A stretch of DNA of 64,000 nt from Calliphora vicina (GCF_958450345.1 NC_088781.1:47913357-47977356); one strand, 5' to 3'. Shown: positions 1-11,972, numbered from the stretch's first letter. A program made the numbers and translations. The notes: a model not told the origin generated them from the letters alone.

Positions 1-207
1 AGCTGTCATATACGAGCTGCGATCCAATGGATCCTGCACATACATCTGTATGCTCTCCTTGTATTTTGTAAGGTCCTGTCTGATATGTGTCGGGGAGACT
101 CCAATTGTGTGATGTTGAAGTTTGGATGACTTGGTGACATCCCAGAAGGAACTGTTGCGTCAGCATGACGTTATGTTCCTTGACCGGTACAACCTTAGTT
201 TCCTCGT
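1..207 (-). mobile_element. LINE fragment (non-LTR RT, 3' part)
   Basis: Nearly the same sequence, in the same orientation, occurs at about 36806-37020, where the minus strand encodes the C-terminal part of a non-LTR reverse transcriptase ORF. Similarity stops after about base 205 at a CAACAGCAACAAC stretch. The element continues beyond the left edge. Confidence 0.75.
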
Positions 208-279
208 GAACCCAGCAACAGCAACAACTATACAACATCGTGCTAATTTCCGCCGCTGCTTCTGTGATGACTATGGCGC

Positions 280-2160
280 TTAAATCAGGCTAAATTTGAC
301 TGATGACATGGGTTATGTTGGCTTTGAGGGCCACTGTGGTTTATTGCCTATACGCATATACCTACGACTTAAGAAAACCGTAAAAGAAAAAGTCTAACGT
401 TGTCAAACCGCACGACTCGGTGGCCAGTTCACATTCCCTTCACGTGAGATGACCATGCCCTCAAATCGCTCGTGCAGAATGTCCAAAGTGGCATGAAATG
501 CCAAAATGTCGTTGTTTCTGGGAAACATCTTGACACATTATCAAAATGCCTACAAACTTCACTTAGTACACTTAGCCGTTGGAGCACTGATAGTGGAATT
601 CTGGTAAAATGGAGTTTGTGCTCTTGTCAAGAAGGTACAAAATTCCCTGCTTTCCATTTCCGCGCCTTAATGGGATAGAACTTAGGCTCTCGGATAAGCC
701 GAAGTACTAGGGTATCATTCTAGACTCCAAGCTATCCTGGAACCTGAATATCCAAGCGAGAGCGTCTAAAGCAGCTATTGCTATTTATACCTGTAGAAGG
801 TCCTAGGAATAACCCAAAGGAATGCGAAATGGCTATTTGGTAAAGACCATACTAATCTATGGAGTACTAGTATGGTAGAGGGCTCTTAATAAATCCACCT
901 ACTGCGGGATGATGGAGAGAATCCTGCGAATCTCTGCACTAATGATAATAGGTGCACAGCGTAGTACTCCATGCCGTGCTTCATTCGTTATGTTGCACTG
1001 GCGACCGGCTGATCTCATGGTCTAACAATTGGCCGTGAATTCTTCAGTTAGGCACTGTGGGATCAAGTAGGTCTGGTTGTACCGGTCAAGCGTCTATTCT
1101 GGGATGTACATCTTATATCCCTGCAAACATTGGCTATTGCACTCCATTTATCTTTATTGACAGACGCTCCTATGTGTCGATTGCGGGCTGGTTACCTTCG
1201 AAGGTTCACGTCTGTGATCTGTACAAATGCCTCCAAGTCTGCGATTGGGGTGGGTGGAGGCATCTATATTCCCCGTTTCCAGAAGGGTATGTGTTTTAGG
1301 TTACCTGATCAATGTAGTGTAATTCAAGCTGAGATTTCAGTCATCAAAATGGCTGTACACTGGATGAAATACTGTAGGTTATTTGGTGTGAATATCCGAA
1401 TTTGTACTGACATCAAACCTATCCTCTCTGGTGTCTATTCGACATTCAGATTGGTACATGAATGCCGGATGTCTCTTAACGAGATGGCGAGACATTCTAA
1501 CCTGGAGTTATTCTGGGAGCCGGGTCACTCTGTTGTACTCGGCAAATACTATGAACTGGCCAAATAAAGCTCACGTCTCCAAGTCGACGAGATCGTGAGC
1601 GAGATATTATGGTAGGTTTTGAGGCTCTCCTGCTGTAAATCACTCACAAAGTGTAAACTTTATGAGTCTGTTCAGCTCAGATGATTTAGTTTGACAAATT
1701 GCTTGGTATCGATGCTTACATGGCTCGTTTACGACCATCATAGTTCAATGTCCCTTACGGGACTATCACGGGCTCGGCTACGAATTCTGATAGCCGTGCT
1801 TACGGGACTCTGCTTAATTGGTGCGCATGCGAGGAGACTGAATACTCATTACAATGACTTCTGTAGAAGATGGCATAATGAAGACGAGGAGGAATCAGTT
1901 CAATATCTCTTCTGTTTTTGCCTTGCTCTATGGGGGACACTAACTACGACAATGGGGAGTCCTTTCTTACACCAACTATCGAATCTATCGAGAGTGGATG
2001 TTAGGAAGGTGGATTTGTTTATTCGTGCGTTAGGTTGGTTCGGCATCGCACTGCTTTCCTCATGAGGACCTGAACATGATCCTTTAGGGTTTCACAAAGG
2101 GACCAATTAATGGATCCAAGTGAGCTGTTATACTGGTTGGCTTTATAAACTAACCTAATT
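280..2160 (+). mobile_element. Decayed RNase H-bearing LINE (RT end, RNase H, Cys/His tail)
   Basis: Plus-strand translation in shifting frames gives an RT thumb-like region near 700-1010 (GIILDSKLSWN, then ILIYGVLVW and MERILRISALMIIGAQRSTP). It is followed by an RNase H domain at about 1130-1560 (FRLPDQCSVIQAEIS, CTDIKPILSG, WEPGHS) and a terminal Cys/His-type segment at about 1780-2065 (ARRLNTHYNDFC, then EEESVQYLFCFC). Several frameshifts and stops make it dead. The 3' end is probably the TAAACTAACCTAA around 2150-2160. RNase H after RT points to an I/LOA/R1-type LINE; I cannot fix the clade. Related copies lie at 39,950-41,120 and 41,560-41,950, and a short piece at 19,865-19,995 matches bases about 305-490. 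Confidence 0.75.
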
Positions 2161-3309
2161 TGACAAGATTGTCTGTTGATGTAGTCAATTATCCAGAAAT
2201 GGGCCTTTTTGCTGAAGACGTTTGAAAATCTTTAGTTGCCATACATGTTCAATGTTTTCTGGTATGACAACCGATTTTAGATTATTTCAAGAATTTATTC
2301 AATAAGAGAACCAATTGAATGTGTAAAATCTTAGAAACATAATGACAGGAATTGATTATTCATCACCAAAGTACAAAACCTGTAGTTAAATGGTAAAAAA
2401 AAAATTTGATTCCAAAAATAAAATTCTTCAACTATGAAAGACCAAACTTTCTTTCAGTGTTTCTATTTAGTATGTGTCAATTTGATGGATAAATGTGCGT
2501 GGAAATAAAAAACAAACAAATAATAAAGTTTGAAAATGACCATGAATATGTAGCAGTATTGAAAGTACTGCTACATACAAAGTAGCAGTAGTTTTCCACA
2601 GTGATAGTTCATATTATGTTCAATTTCTCATTAGAAACAACGAAAACGCACATACTGAATTATGAGCAGATATGTACGAACATATTTATTCATCCATCAA
2701 AATTTTCAATTTATAAATACACAAACACACATTCGCATAAAACTACAACGTACAGCATCATTTATTTTTCACTCAACCAGCCAGCCAGGCAGGCAGTCTA
2801 TCATTCATTCGAACGTTCATTTATGCATGCAGTCATGCATGCATTTAGTCATTCATTCATTTTCATCAACAACAACGGTTGTTGTCTGTCGTTTACTGTA
2901 GATACGATTAAATTCATTTCAATTTCAATTTAATCATGATTTTCTATTTTATTTTTGTTCTACTCTTATCATGTGTGTGTGCATGTGCGAAGGTAATCTG
3001 AAAAATATGTTTCTTTTGAATATGAGAGTAAGTTTCTGAATGAAAAGCATAGATGATTTCTAGGATGCTACATTGATCCAAATTTAAAAGGAAGTGAAGT
3101 AGATGGCATTAACTCTGCTTGAATTGGATTTCGAGACTATAGTTGCCAAATCCAGGTCGAACTATTTAGCATCTCTATTGTTCTGGAAGGTGTTTATCAA
3201 TGATGGAATATTATTCAACTTTATTGTTTCACTGAAGTATCCTCGAAATTTTAGTTACATATATGTATGTATCGATGTTCTGTTGATATTACAGTGAATG
3301 CATTCCAAC
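2161..3309. other. Intronic sequence with simple repeats
   Basis: No gene seen. It holds a 12-bp perfect inverted repeat (2547-2558/2566-2577, loop 7), a CCAGCCAGGCAGGCAG stretch near 2779 and CATT-rich runs near 2800-2870. Short open frames here are low-complexity. Confidence 0.5.
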
Positions 3310-3660
3310 AAATTTAAGACATTTTACCCGGAATATAGGAAGAACATAACCTTTTTTGGCTGCCTAGGAGCTGTTATTTGAGCCCTTTGAATTATTTTAT
3401 GTGGGGAGCCATTAAGGATAAATGTTAAGGAATCCATCCAGAGACAAATGAAGCGTTGAAATATGAAATCGAAGTTGCCAAGAGATTCGAGTCGAAACAA
3501 TCGAAAATATACTGGAAAATTGGTTTGATCGGATGAGGTACTGCCGAGCCAGTCGTGGTAGTCATATAAATGATATTATGTTCCATTCATAAATGACAAA
3601 AATCAACCTTTCCAATAAAACCAGAAATTTTAAAAAATAATCAATACTTTTGTTTATAGC
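3310..3660 (+). mobile_element. IS630/mariner-like transposase remnant (C-terminal end)
   Basis: The plus strand reads, with stops, ELFYVGSH and then ETIENILENWFDRMRYCRASRGSH.NDIMFHS before a stop at about 3592. That pattern is the extreme C-terminus of an IS630/mariner-superfamily transposase widespread in insects. Only the last hundred codons or so remain and no terminal repeat was recognised. Confidence 0.6.
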
Positions 3661-4617
3661 CAATTCAAATTTAAAATAGCCAACCCTTTATACAAAGATT
3701 TCGAACTAAGGTCCTAACGACCATTCTCACAGCTATGGAGCTGTTAGAAATACTGATATTTATAGAGACCTTAACATCAACATTGTTGCACAGGAAATGT
3801 AAACTTTCAAAACGCCGATACACGTGTCTTCTTTTTTTTGTCTCCTCTATCAAAATTTATTGGTCGGATCTTGTAATTTTGGAAAAAATTTGATTTTGTT
3901 GTATAGTGTTATCTAGCAAAATAATAGTATTTATGTGTACTCGCCAGTGTAATTTTTGACTGATTTTTGTCTGGAAGAAAGTCATGTATTTCCATTAAAG
4001 ATCCCCTACAAAATCTTAGCTAAGTATTACTTAGAAAAGAAGATGGAGAAGAATTGATAAAACTAAATTCGGTTTAAATGGAGTCAGAAAACTAGACTGC
4101 AGTCGAAATGGGAAAACTTTGTATAGTTGTATAGTTGTATGTACTAAAATTCTTATATTAAGTCCAAAAAAGAAAAAAAATCACCTTATTTATCTAAAAA
4201 AAATAAGGGGATTTATTTCCAAAAAATTAAAATCTATGGTTTCGGATTTTTTTTAAAAAAATATGCTATAAAAGCGTAAAGAATGGATTTTGTGGCAGCC
4301 ATAACTCAATTTGAAGTTAAATTGTCAGGAGAAATGATCGATATTGTTATTGGAAGGTTTTCAAATATGGATTAGAAGGTTTCATGTCTTCAATACGAAA
4401 TACAGTAAATATGTTACTTAACCTTAAACAATTAAGATAATACAAGTATTATTAAAAATTAGTTTAAACATTTTTTTACTTTCGATTGAAACTTGAAAAT
4501 ATGTCTTCAGAAAATTGTATTTTCACAGTTAATTAAATGCTAGAGTACAATTTCAAGAATTTGATGAATGAATCATCAGGATATTCTAATTTAGGCATTT
4601 ATTTTTTTTGAAATATC
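3661..4617. other. AT-rich intronic sequence, nothing recognised
   Basis: No coding or repeat-end signal recognised. It has many homopolymer runs and short frames without family features. Confidence 0.4.
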
Positions 4618-5480
4618 GGGTGTATGACTTTAAAATCCCGGATTTACAATTGATGACGTATCTAATAAATGCGGTTTTTGTTTTTAATAACTTATATGTC
4701 ATTTTGAAGGTTACATATCTGTCCTCTATTCTCACTTAGTTATTGAACATTATATTGTAAACAACTTTTTTTTGCTTCGAAAATGTCGAATTTTGTACCT
4801 TCAATTCTTCATATGCGGGAAGTTCTGCTTTATACACCGATAGCTTAGCAAAGCTTATGGTGAATGTGTTCTATTGGTTTCAACGTGCGGAAAATGGTTT
4901 TTGCTGTTCAGAAATGGTGATTTTGACATGGAAGACAAAGATCGCCTAGACCAGCCAAAAAAGGTTGAAGACCAAAAATTGGAGACATTCATCGAAAAGC
5001 AGGGAAATTGGGTACCATACGAATTGAAGCAGAGAGATCTTGAAAGACGATTTTGCATGTTCTAAATGCTGTTTGAACACTATAAAAGAAAATCATTTTT
5101 GCACCGAATCATTACTTATGATGAAATTCCGGCCAACCATCCCAATCGACCCCAAAGGCAAATATAGATGGCGCTAAGGTAATCACAGGGATCCTGTACC
5201 GAACGCAACTGATTAATTTGAAGCAAGCTTTGGCCGAAAATCGCCCAGAATATGCCATATGCCAGATATGAAATCATGATATTCCATCATGACAACATTC
5301 GGCCAGTTGGGAAGTTTTGCCTCACCCAGGCCGTCCTCTCTGGGATAGGCTTCACTTCGGAACTGAGTATCCGATTTTGTTCGGATTCGTTCATGGCTAG
5401 GCATCTATATGTTGCCGGAAAGATGGAAAAAGGTCAAAGCTAACAATGGCCAATGCTATGAATAAATTTGTAATTATCGA
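4618..5480 (+). mobile_element. mariner remnant (copy 1)
   Basis: The left terminal sequence (TATGACTTTAAAATCCCGGA) matches the corresponding ends near 8654 and 22406. Downstream, the plus strand carries broken mariner transposase: SNFVP..HMREVLLY, RKAGKLG-type and DLERRF segments, DKDRLDQPKKVED, a PKANIDGAK segment and WEVLPHPG..LWDRLHF near the end. Frameshifts and stops are numerous and the right terminal repeat was not found. The N-terminal MSNFVP motif and WVPYELK are typical of mariner (DD34D) transposases. Confidence 0.75.
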
Positions 5481-6988
5481 CTTTCAGTTTTGATCCATGA
5501 AAAGTCGAGCTTACAGTTAAAACAAAACATTAGACTCTAATTAAGACAATATATAATGTACAGACCATGAAGATATTGCTTGTAATCCTACACGAATTTC
5601 CTTTCAATCATTCATGTTATCCCGATACACAGTCTTTCAATGTAGGAGTGCGTCGATAAAAAATGTAACATATAAATATCTAGGAAATTGCTGGTGTTGT
5701 GTGTCTTCTTAGGAATTTAAAGGCAATCTTTAGTTTATGCAGTTTTGTTTATGGGTACAATTAACGAGTATGTAGACCTGGTTGAATCTTCGGAGAACTT
5801 GTTATTCCACTATTTCACATTGGCGAGGAAACAAAAAAATTACATGTGATCGACGTCTTCCTCTAGTCCATCGGGATATCCTCACTAATTGGAGCTGTTT
5901 AAAAACGAGTTTAGGTGGACTGTACAGTGGGGTCTATGCTTGAACACTATTCTGGTGAAACGTAAAATGCACCATTTTACACATTCTTAAAAAGACAGTT
6001 TCATTTTAATTTTTACTTCAGCATCATTACTTAAAAGCAAAATCTTCCTACCGTCCTCGTATATTTCAACATTTATACGTGTGTAGAAAATTTGTTTGAG
6101 AATTTTATCATATGGTGGCTTTAACCCACACACAAACTTACATAATTCCATGCCTTTATATTTGGAATTGTTAATGGAATTTTGTAACTGCGGGTGTAGT
6201 ATGTAAGCCCAGGTTCGTGTGTGTATAGGTAACATGTGCGTTATTTTCTTTGGATTATATTGAGTAAATTAGTTCCTTTTTAATAACGATTTTATATATG
6301 TGTAAGTGTTTTTTTTTTCTTTATCCTTCGTTTTACATTTGCCCCAGTAATCTGCTCATTGCCGAAAGGACTTGGGTTGTGTGTGTGAGTGGTGAGTGCG
6401 CTGCGCTGAGCTGAGCAAGCACATCCTATAATTTATTATTACTTTGGTTTCCCATTACTAATGCATGCGGAACAAATTATGTTTTTGTCGAACCAAATTA
6501 ACGTAATCGTTTTTTATATTGATTGGAATTATTGTTACTGATGCTGCTACTTATTGCAAGTTTTATTTTATTTATACCACATCAAATTTGTTAAAACGCT
6601 CCAGCCATGTTGCAGCTGTAAGCATTCGAATGGTTTAATTTTATTTTCGTAGTTATTGTTTAATGTAACTAATTTAACTAATTTAAATTGGCTGATAGAT
6701 TTATTTATACCTTATGCTACTCGTTTTTGGTTATTCCGTGTAATTAAATTATCTACGCAGTGTAATTTTGTCATTTGGGAATTTAGGGAATTCCTCAAAT
6801 GGAAACATATGTTAAGGATATGATGCAACTATGCTACAGAGAAGTGAACTAACATAGGACTAGTCCCCAGATTGATTCCTTGGGAGTGAAACGAATCACT
6901 TTTGAGGCTATGAGTGCCACTCTCTATTCTAAAGAAATAATAAACTTTGTGGATTATATTTTGTTTCATTTAAAATTTCTCATTTTAG
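5481..6988. other. Intron upstream of exon A
   Basis: AT-rich with no open frame of note. A GTGTGTGTGAGTGGTGAGTG stretch lies near 6380. The last 20 bases form the acceptor of exon A. The real upstream exon is not in the window. Confidence 0.5.
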
Positions 6989-7276
6989 AAATGCTCGCCG
7001 TTGGCCACTTATGATTGATCCACAAGGCCAGGCCAATAAGTGGATTAAAAATCTTGAAAAGAATAATCGTCTATGTGTAATTAGGCTTAATCAACCCGAT
7101 TATACCAGGGTACTGGAAAATGCCATACAATTTGGTCTACCCGTGCTGCTGGAGAATATAGGAGAAGAATTGGATCCTTTACTAGAATCGATTTTACTTA
7201 AACAGCTTTTTAAGCAAGGCGGTACATTGTGCATTAAGCTGGGCGATTCGGTTATAGAATATAACCACAGTTTTAA
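6989..7276 (+). CDS. Axonemal dynein heavy chain (DNAH7/Dhc36C-like), exon A: AAA5 region
   Basis: Internal exon of a dynein heavy chain, the ATP-driven microtubule motor of cilia and sperm axonemes. The frame reads through an RRWPLMIDPQGQANKW segment, the conserved start of the C-terminal half of AAA5, and then VLLENIGEELDP, both hallmarks of axonemal heavy chains. The acceptor is a pyrimidine-rich tract ending in TTTTAG at 6988. The donor is a perfect GTAAGT at 7277. The exon opens with one base that completes a codon and closes with two bases of the next, so the stop codon seen just after HSFK is an artefact of reading into the intron. The protein start lies upstream of the window. DNAH7/Dhc36C is my best clade call, from the overall match and the later GGIGLDNP segment; DNAH3 and DNAH12 relatives are the alternatives. 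Confidence 0.93.
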
Positions 7277-7345
7277 GTAAGTATAAAAGGAAAAGCTTGC
7301 TATTCAAATCTTCATTTAAAAATTAATTCCAATTCCAACTTTAAG

Positions 7346-7761
7346 ATTCTATATGACCACAAAATTACGCAATCCCCACTATTTGCCCGAGGTTGCAGTG
7401 AAAGTAACACTTTTAAATTTCATGATCACCACACAAGGTTTGCAAGATCAGCTGCTGGGCATTACCGTGGCTAGAGAACGACCCGATTTGGAGGCCGAAA
7501 AGAATACGCTTATTGTACAGGGTGCTGAAAATAAACGAATGTTAAAAGAAACCGAGGATCAAATATTGGAGGTTCTGTCGTCGGCTGAGAATATTTTAGA
7601 AGATGAAACTGCTGTACAAATTCTAAGTTCATCGAAGGCTTTGGCCAATGATATCAATGAGAAACAAGTGATAACCGAGGCCACCGAAAAACAAATTGAT
7701 ATAGCACGTTTGAGTTATGTGCCAATAGCTGAACATTCAACAATATTATTTTTCACTATTG
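7346..7761 (+). CDS. Axonemal dynein heavy chain (DNAH7/Dhc36C-like), exon B: AAA5 end to AAA6 linker
   Basis: Follows exon A after a 69-bp intron (7277-7345) and restores a codon across the junction to give KFYMTTKLRNPHY, a signature found in nearly all axonemal dyneins. The middle contains LLNFMITTQGLQDQLLG and ARERPDLE, then an acidic, helix-rich stretch (ENILEDETAVQILSSSKAL) typical of the AAA5-AAA6 junction. The exon ends at the G before GTAAGT at 7762, leaving a phase-1 codon that is completed 13 kb downstream. No frameshift or stop interrupts it, and residues are conserved at family-typical positions, so this looks like a working gene and not a retrocopy. Confidence 0.93.
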
Positions 7762-7767
7762 GTAAGT

Positions 7768-7916
7768 AATTTTTGGAAATACATAATTCGGTATCTCGGG
7801 AACTATTGGTGATATCATTACAATATTTCACAAGGTAAGAGCTGAAATGTTTTCGAGTTGATTTAGAGTTGTTCGGCAGGATGAATGGGAGCCATCCTGC
7901 CCAACAGCCCTATCCA
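7768..7916 (+). mobile_element. Transib-like family, left-end fragment
   Basis: ATTCGGTATCTCGGGAACTA (7786 on) matches the left terminal region of the complete element at 53134-54482 and continues through GAGCTGAAATGTTTTCGAGTTG. The terminal CACAGTG part is missing. It begins within about six bases of the exon B donor. Confidence 0.65.
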
Positions 7917-7918
7917 AA

Positions 7919-8640
7919 AACAAGTAAGAAAGATCGGTCAAGCCCGACCATATAATACCCTACACTAAGTAAAAGAGCAAAAACATTTTTCTTTTAAAAT
8001 TTCAATAATTTATATTTTTGAGTGATTTTCGGTAGTGGGCCTTATATGGGGGCTATGACCAATTGTGGATCGATCACTATGAAATTAGGTCGTGTTATTT
8101 GTGTCTATATGAAAGTTTACTATGTTGAATTTTGTGAGTATACCCACATTTTTAAGCGATTTATGCACGTTAAAGTGATTTTCGGAAGCGGGTCTATATC
8201 GGAGCTATGACTAATTATGGACCGATCGTAACAAAATTTGGTGACATGAATTTTGTGTATATAAAACTTATTTGAAGCGGAACTTGTGGAGATACATATA
8301 TAAATTAAACATTTATGACCGATAAAGTCCAATTTCGGGAGGACATTTGTATGGGAGCTAGGTGAAATAATGGACCGATTTCAGCCATTTTGAATAGGCT
8401 TGGTCCTTTAGCCGAAAAAATAATATGTACCATATTTTATCGAAATATCTTAAAAATTGCGACATGTACTCTGCGCACAAGGTTTACATGGACAGCCAGC
8501 CAGCCGACCAGACGGACGGACGGACATCGATCATCGACATCGATCGGTATACTTTAAGGTGGGTGTTAGACTAATATTTTTGGGCGTTACATCTGCACAA
8601 ACGCATTATACCCTCCCCACTATGGTGGTGTAGGGTATAA
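7919..8640 (+). repeat. Hairpin-ended DINE-1/Helentron-like repeat, copy 1
   Basis: Starts AACAAGTAAGAAAG with a GGTC...GACC mini-hairpin and ends in a CCACTATGGTGG-type hairpin followed by TAGGGTATAAAA. Between them are GACGGACGGACGG and repeated ATGACTAATTATGGACCGAT modules. Other copies: 10300-10868 (-), 13352-13779 (-), 51079-51731 (+) and 63464-63819 (+). The paired end structure resembles dipteran non-autonomous Helitron-class repeats (DINE-1 type). The classification is inference, since no Rep/helicase is present. Confidence 0.7.
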
Positions 8641-9124
8641 AAATTATTATATCTATGACTTAAAAATGGGAGATTTACAATAGATCGAAAGCGGGGGTTC
8701 ACTTCTCTCTCAGCAAATTTTTTTTGCTTCAAAAATGTCGAATTTTGTACCAACAAAGCGTCATATGCGGAATGTTTTGCTTTACTTCTTTAGTTTGAAA
8801 AAAATAACGATGAAGGACACCGATTGCTCACCGAAGCTTATGGTAAATGTGTTTCATCGGTTTCAATATGCTAGAGATGGTTTGTGCGGTTCAGGCCAGC
8901 CAAAAAAGGAGCACTACTCCATGAAGATTGTTGTCAAACTCAACAAGAGCCCGCAAAATCATTGTCTGCTACTGAATCAGCAATTTCAAAACGTGTGCAA
9001 GTAGCAGGATTCATCCAAAAGCAGGGAAATTGGGTACCTAGGAATTGAAGTTGAGAGACATTGAATGACAAAGAAAATAATTTTTACTTCGGATCATTAC
9101 TTGCGATGAAAAATGGATTACGAT

Positions 9125-10299
9125 AATCCGAAGCGTAAGAGATCGCACAGAGGGATGGCTTCATAAATTTTTTGGCAAAAATTATAAGAAGTTGTCGTAG
9201 AGCGCAGAACTAGAAATTTGGTACATATATTTTTTGAAACAAAAGAAGAACGTATGCCGAGTTTCAGTAAAATCGGCCATGCCCATCGCATACCGCCCGT
9301 GCAATCCAAATGCAATCAATACATTTTTGTGTAAAAATTATAAGGAATGGTAGTAGAGCATTGAAATTTGGCACCGAGAATTTATGGACCAAATTAAGAA
9401 AAGAAATACAATTTTATCAAAATCGAAAATCGAATTTCGGAACGCATACCCTCTAATTTGTTTATAAATATAAAACTATAGTTAAATATGAAATTTTGTC
9501 TTTCTATCATGATTGCAACCCGTGCCGACTTGCGATTTAGTTTTGTGGTGCATTTGCAAGTGGGAAAATGCAATTTTTTCAGTTTTTGTAAAAATTTTGC
9601 CATTAAATAATGACTTTTACAATTTAATTTAAAAGAATCGAAATGTGTACGTAATTGTCGTTATAATAAGATATAAAAGACAAAAATTGGTGAAAAAATT
9701 TTAAAGTTATTAAAAAATCGCCAGGCCATTAACGTGTCTCAGGCCACTAGAACAAGAAACGTAGGAACAAAATAAACATATTTTGAGAAATATTAAAATA
9801 AGAGCTTATTTTTACTTAAAATATATCCATATTTACTTGTATATGAGTTTTTGTCTTCGTAGGATACCGTTAACCTATTCGCCAGTAGAGTGTCCCTATA
9901 ACCTGGGACACTCTACTGCCCATATAATCCAAATAGATTTTTTCGCATAAAATTTTTCCTATTTAAGTAAAAGTCTAGAAATGTGGTACATATATTTTTT
10001 GAAACAAAAGAAAAACTCATGCCGAATTTCAATAAAATCGGTGACGGCCACCGCCCACGAAACCCATACATAGATAAGATTTTTTTGATATTTCGTTTAT
10101 TATTCGACAAAAAATGTTAAGTTTTCATCCTGTTCCGAAAACTTCCAAAAACTATTTTTTTTTTAAATCGAAACAAGACACTCCCACCTTTCATTTTATT
10201 AAAAAAACAGCTTGGAAAATCAAAAATAAAATAATTTTTACAGACTTATAGATTTGGGCATACATATTTTCTTAACGGTTTATGATATCCCCATAATAT
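9125..10299. repeat. Repeat block inserted in mariner copy 2, with direct repeats and a strong hairpin
   Basis: Two diverged direct copies of a module (TTGGTACATATATTTTTTGA with a following AAATCGG and GCCC block) lie at about 9211-9305 and 9981-10060. A perfect 14-bp inverted repeat with an 8-base loop lies at 9883-9896/9905-9918. No coding capacity. It may be part of a Helitron-like or other non-autonomous element. Confidence 0.5.
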
Positions 10300-10868
10300 T
10301 TATACCCTACACCACCATAGTGGGTAGGGTATTATGCGTTTGTGCGGATGTGTGTAACGTCCAAAAATATTGGTCTAACACCCACCTTATACCGATCGAC
10401 TTGGAATCACTTTCTGAGTCGATTAAACGATGTCCGTCCGTCCGTCTGGCTGGTTGGCTGGCTGTCCATGTAAACCTTGTGCGCAGAGTACAAGTCGCAA
10501 TTTTGAAGATATTTCGATAAAATTTGGTACATATACTTTTTTCGGCCCAAGGACGAAGCCTATTGAAACTGACTGAAATCGGTCCATTATTTCACCTAGC
10601 CCCCATACAAATGTCCTCTCGAAATTGGACTTTATCGGTCATAAATGTTTAATTTATATATGTATTTACACAAATTTCGCTCCAAATAAGTTTGGTTACG
10701 ATCGGTCCATAATTAGTCATAGCTCCCATATAGACCCGCTTCCGAATATCACGTTAACGTGCTTAAATCTTAAATGCTTACAAATGTTGGTATATACACA
10801 AAATTCAACATAAATAACTTTCATATAGACATAAATCACACGACCTAATTTTATTGTTCAAATATGTT
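10300..10868 (-). repeat. Hairpin-ended DINE-1/Helentron-like repeat, copy 2
   Basis: Begins with TATACCCTACACCACCATAG and continues with the GGACGG modules of copy 1 in reverse. It lacks the AACAAGTAAG end and is therefore truncated near 10868. Confidence 0.7.
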
Positions 10869-11005
10869 AAAGGTAAATGGTATTTTTAGGAAAATTATAG
10901 ATATATAAACCACTGAATTGCGTGAAAATATAAGTAAATTATTGTTAAACATCCTTGCATGGACATTACTTCAATTTTTTAAAAATAAAATACAATTTTT
11001 CTTAA

Positions 11006-11288
11006 CCTTTAACTTATGACGTGAAAATTTTTGACATAGTCACAGATGTGGTGTAAATTTTACACCTTATAATTTTTGCAAAAAATTTTACTTTTTCGTT
11101 AACATTTTTTCGTTAATATTAGCTTTTTAACAATAAGATAAAGATTTTAATTTAAAAAAAATAAAAAATGAAAGCAAAATGTTATTTGAAACAAAAATGC
11201 AGGCGCTTTATTTCGTAAGCCTTTGTGATAAAACTTTAGAAAAATGAAGAGAGGGTGTAAAATTTACCACCACCTCATAAGTTAAAGG
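11006..11288. mobile_element. piggyBac-like MITE (283 bp)
   Basis: Inverted terminal repeats CCTTTAACTTATGA at 11006 and its reverse complement ending at 11288, directly flanked on both sides by TTAA (11002-11005 and 11289-11292). TTAA duplication is diagnostic of the piggyBac superfamily. Subterminal GGTGTAAA/TTTACACC boxes are also inverted. No transposase is present. Confidence 0.75.
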
Positions 11289-11972
11289 TTAAAACAATAA
11301 GTGTACATTTCAGCTTTAAACATTTCTCTACAAAACCGCGTCATTTGATTTTTGAAATTGAGTGTTTGAAAAATTGACTTTTTGACACCAAAATCCCTCT
11401 ATGGATCGTATCGCCGAAGCCAAAGCAAAATATGGTCAGTTCTTTTGGTTCGGAATCCATATGTTGTCAGAAAGATTGGGAAAAGGTTACAGCTAACAAT
11501 GCCAATACTTTGAATAAATTTATATTGTAGAAATGTTTTAAAATAAAAGAAAAATTTTTAAAAAAAAAAATCCCCCATTTTTAAGTCAAACTACCAAGAG
11601 ATTTGAGTAAGAACCCTGAAGGAAACCTGTGGACAAGTGTCTCCAAGTCACCAGTTTTGTCGACTATTTTGGTGACTTTTTAGCGACATTGTCAACGAAG
11701 CGTCAACGAAGACGACTATTCCATCTGTTATGAATTCATACCATTTCGTTTTTTAATTTGTTTAATACAACGCCAAATGTTAACAAAATATGCAGTTTCA
11801 TTATTTACGTCTATTTCAGAAAAGTACCAAAAGTGTAGATTAGAATTACTAAAATGTACTAGTGAATAAGTACCTAGTCAATAGGAATATCGTCAGTAGT
11901 AGACTTCCAATGTTAAATGTCTATAGTAAATAGCATTGTCTGGAGTAAAATAAGTCACTAGTACTGGTGACT

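Larger units (their letters stand above)
8652..11591 (+). mobile_element. mariner copy 2, split by a ~2.2-kb composite insertion
   Basis: The left terminal repeat (TCTATGACTTAAAAATGGGA from 8652) is the inverted match of the right end (CCCATTTTTAAGTCAAAC ending 11591). Both are flanked by TA. Transposase remains: MSNFVPTKRHMRNVLLYF from 8735, then GQPKKE, SPQNHCLLLNQQFQ and QKQGNWVP, up to DEKWI at about 9120. The 3' end resumes near 11390 with a Met-Leu-x-Glu-Arg segment before TCAACAATGCCAATACTTTGAA-like sequence. The interruption holds unrelated repeats listed separately. Confidence 0.75.

Noticed and set aside
2601..2933. 110-codon plus-strand frame rich in His, Asn, Ser
   Set aside because: It runs through CATT and CAGC simple repeats and has no family features or splice context.
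7011..7280. An independent 89-residue gene starting at the ATG
   Set aside because: The ATG is an internal methionine of the dynein exon, and the stop is intronic.
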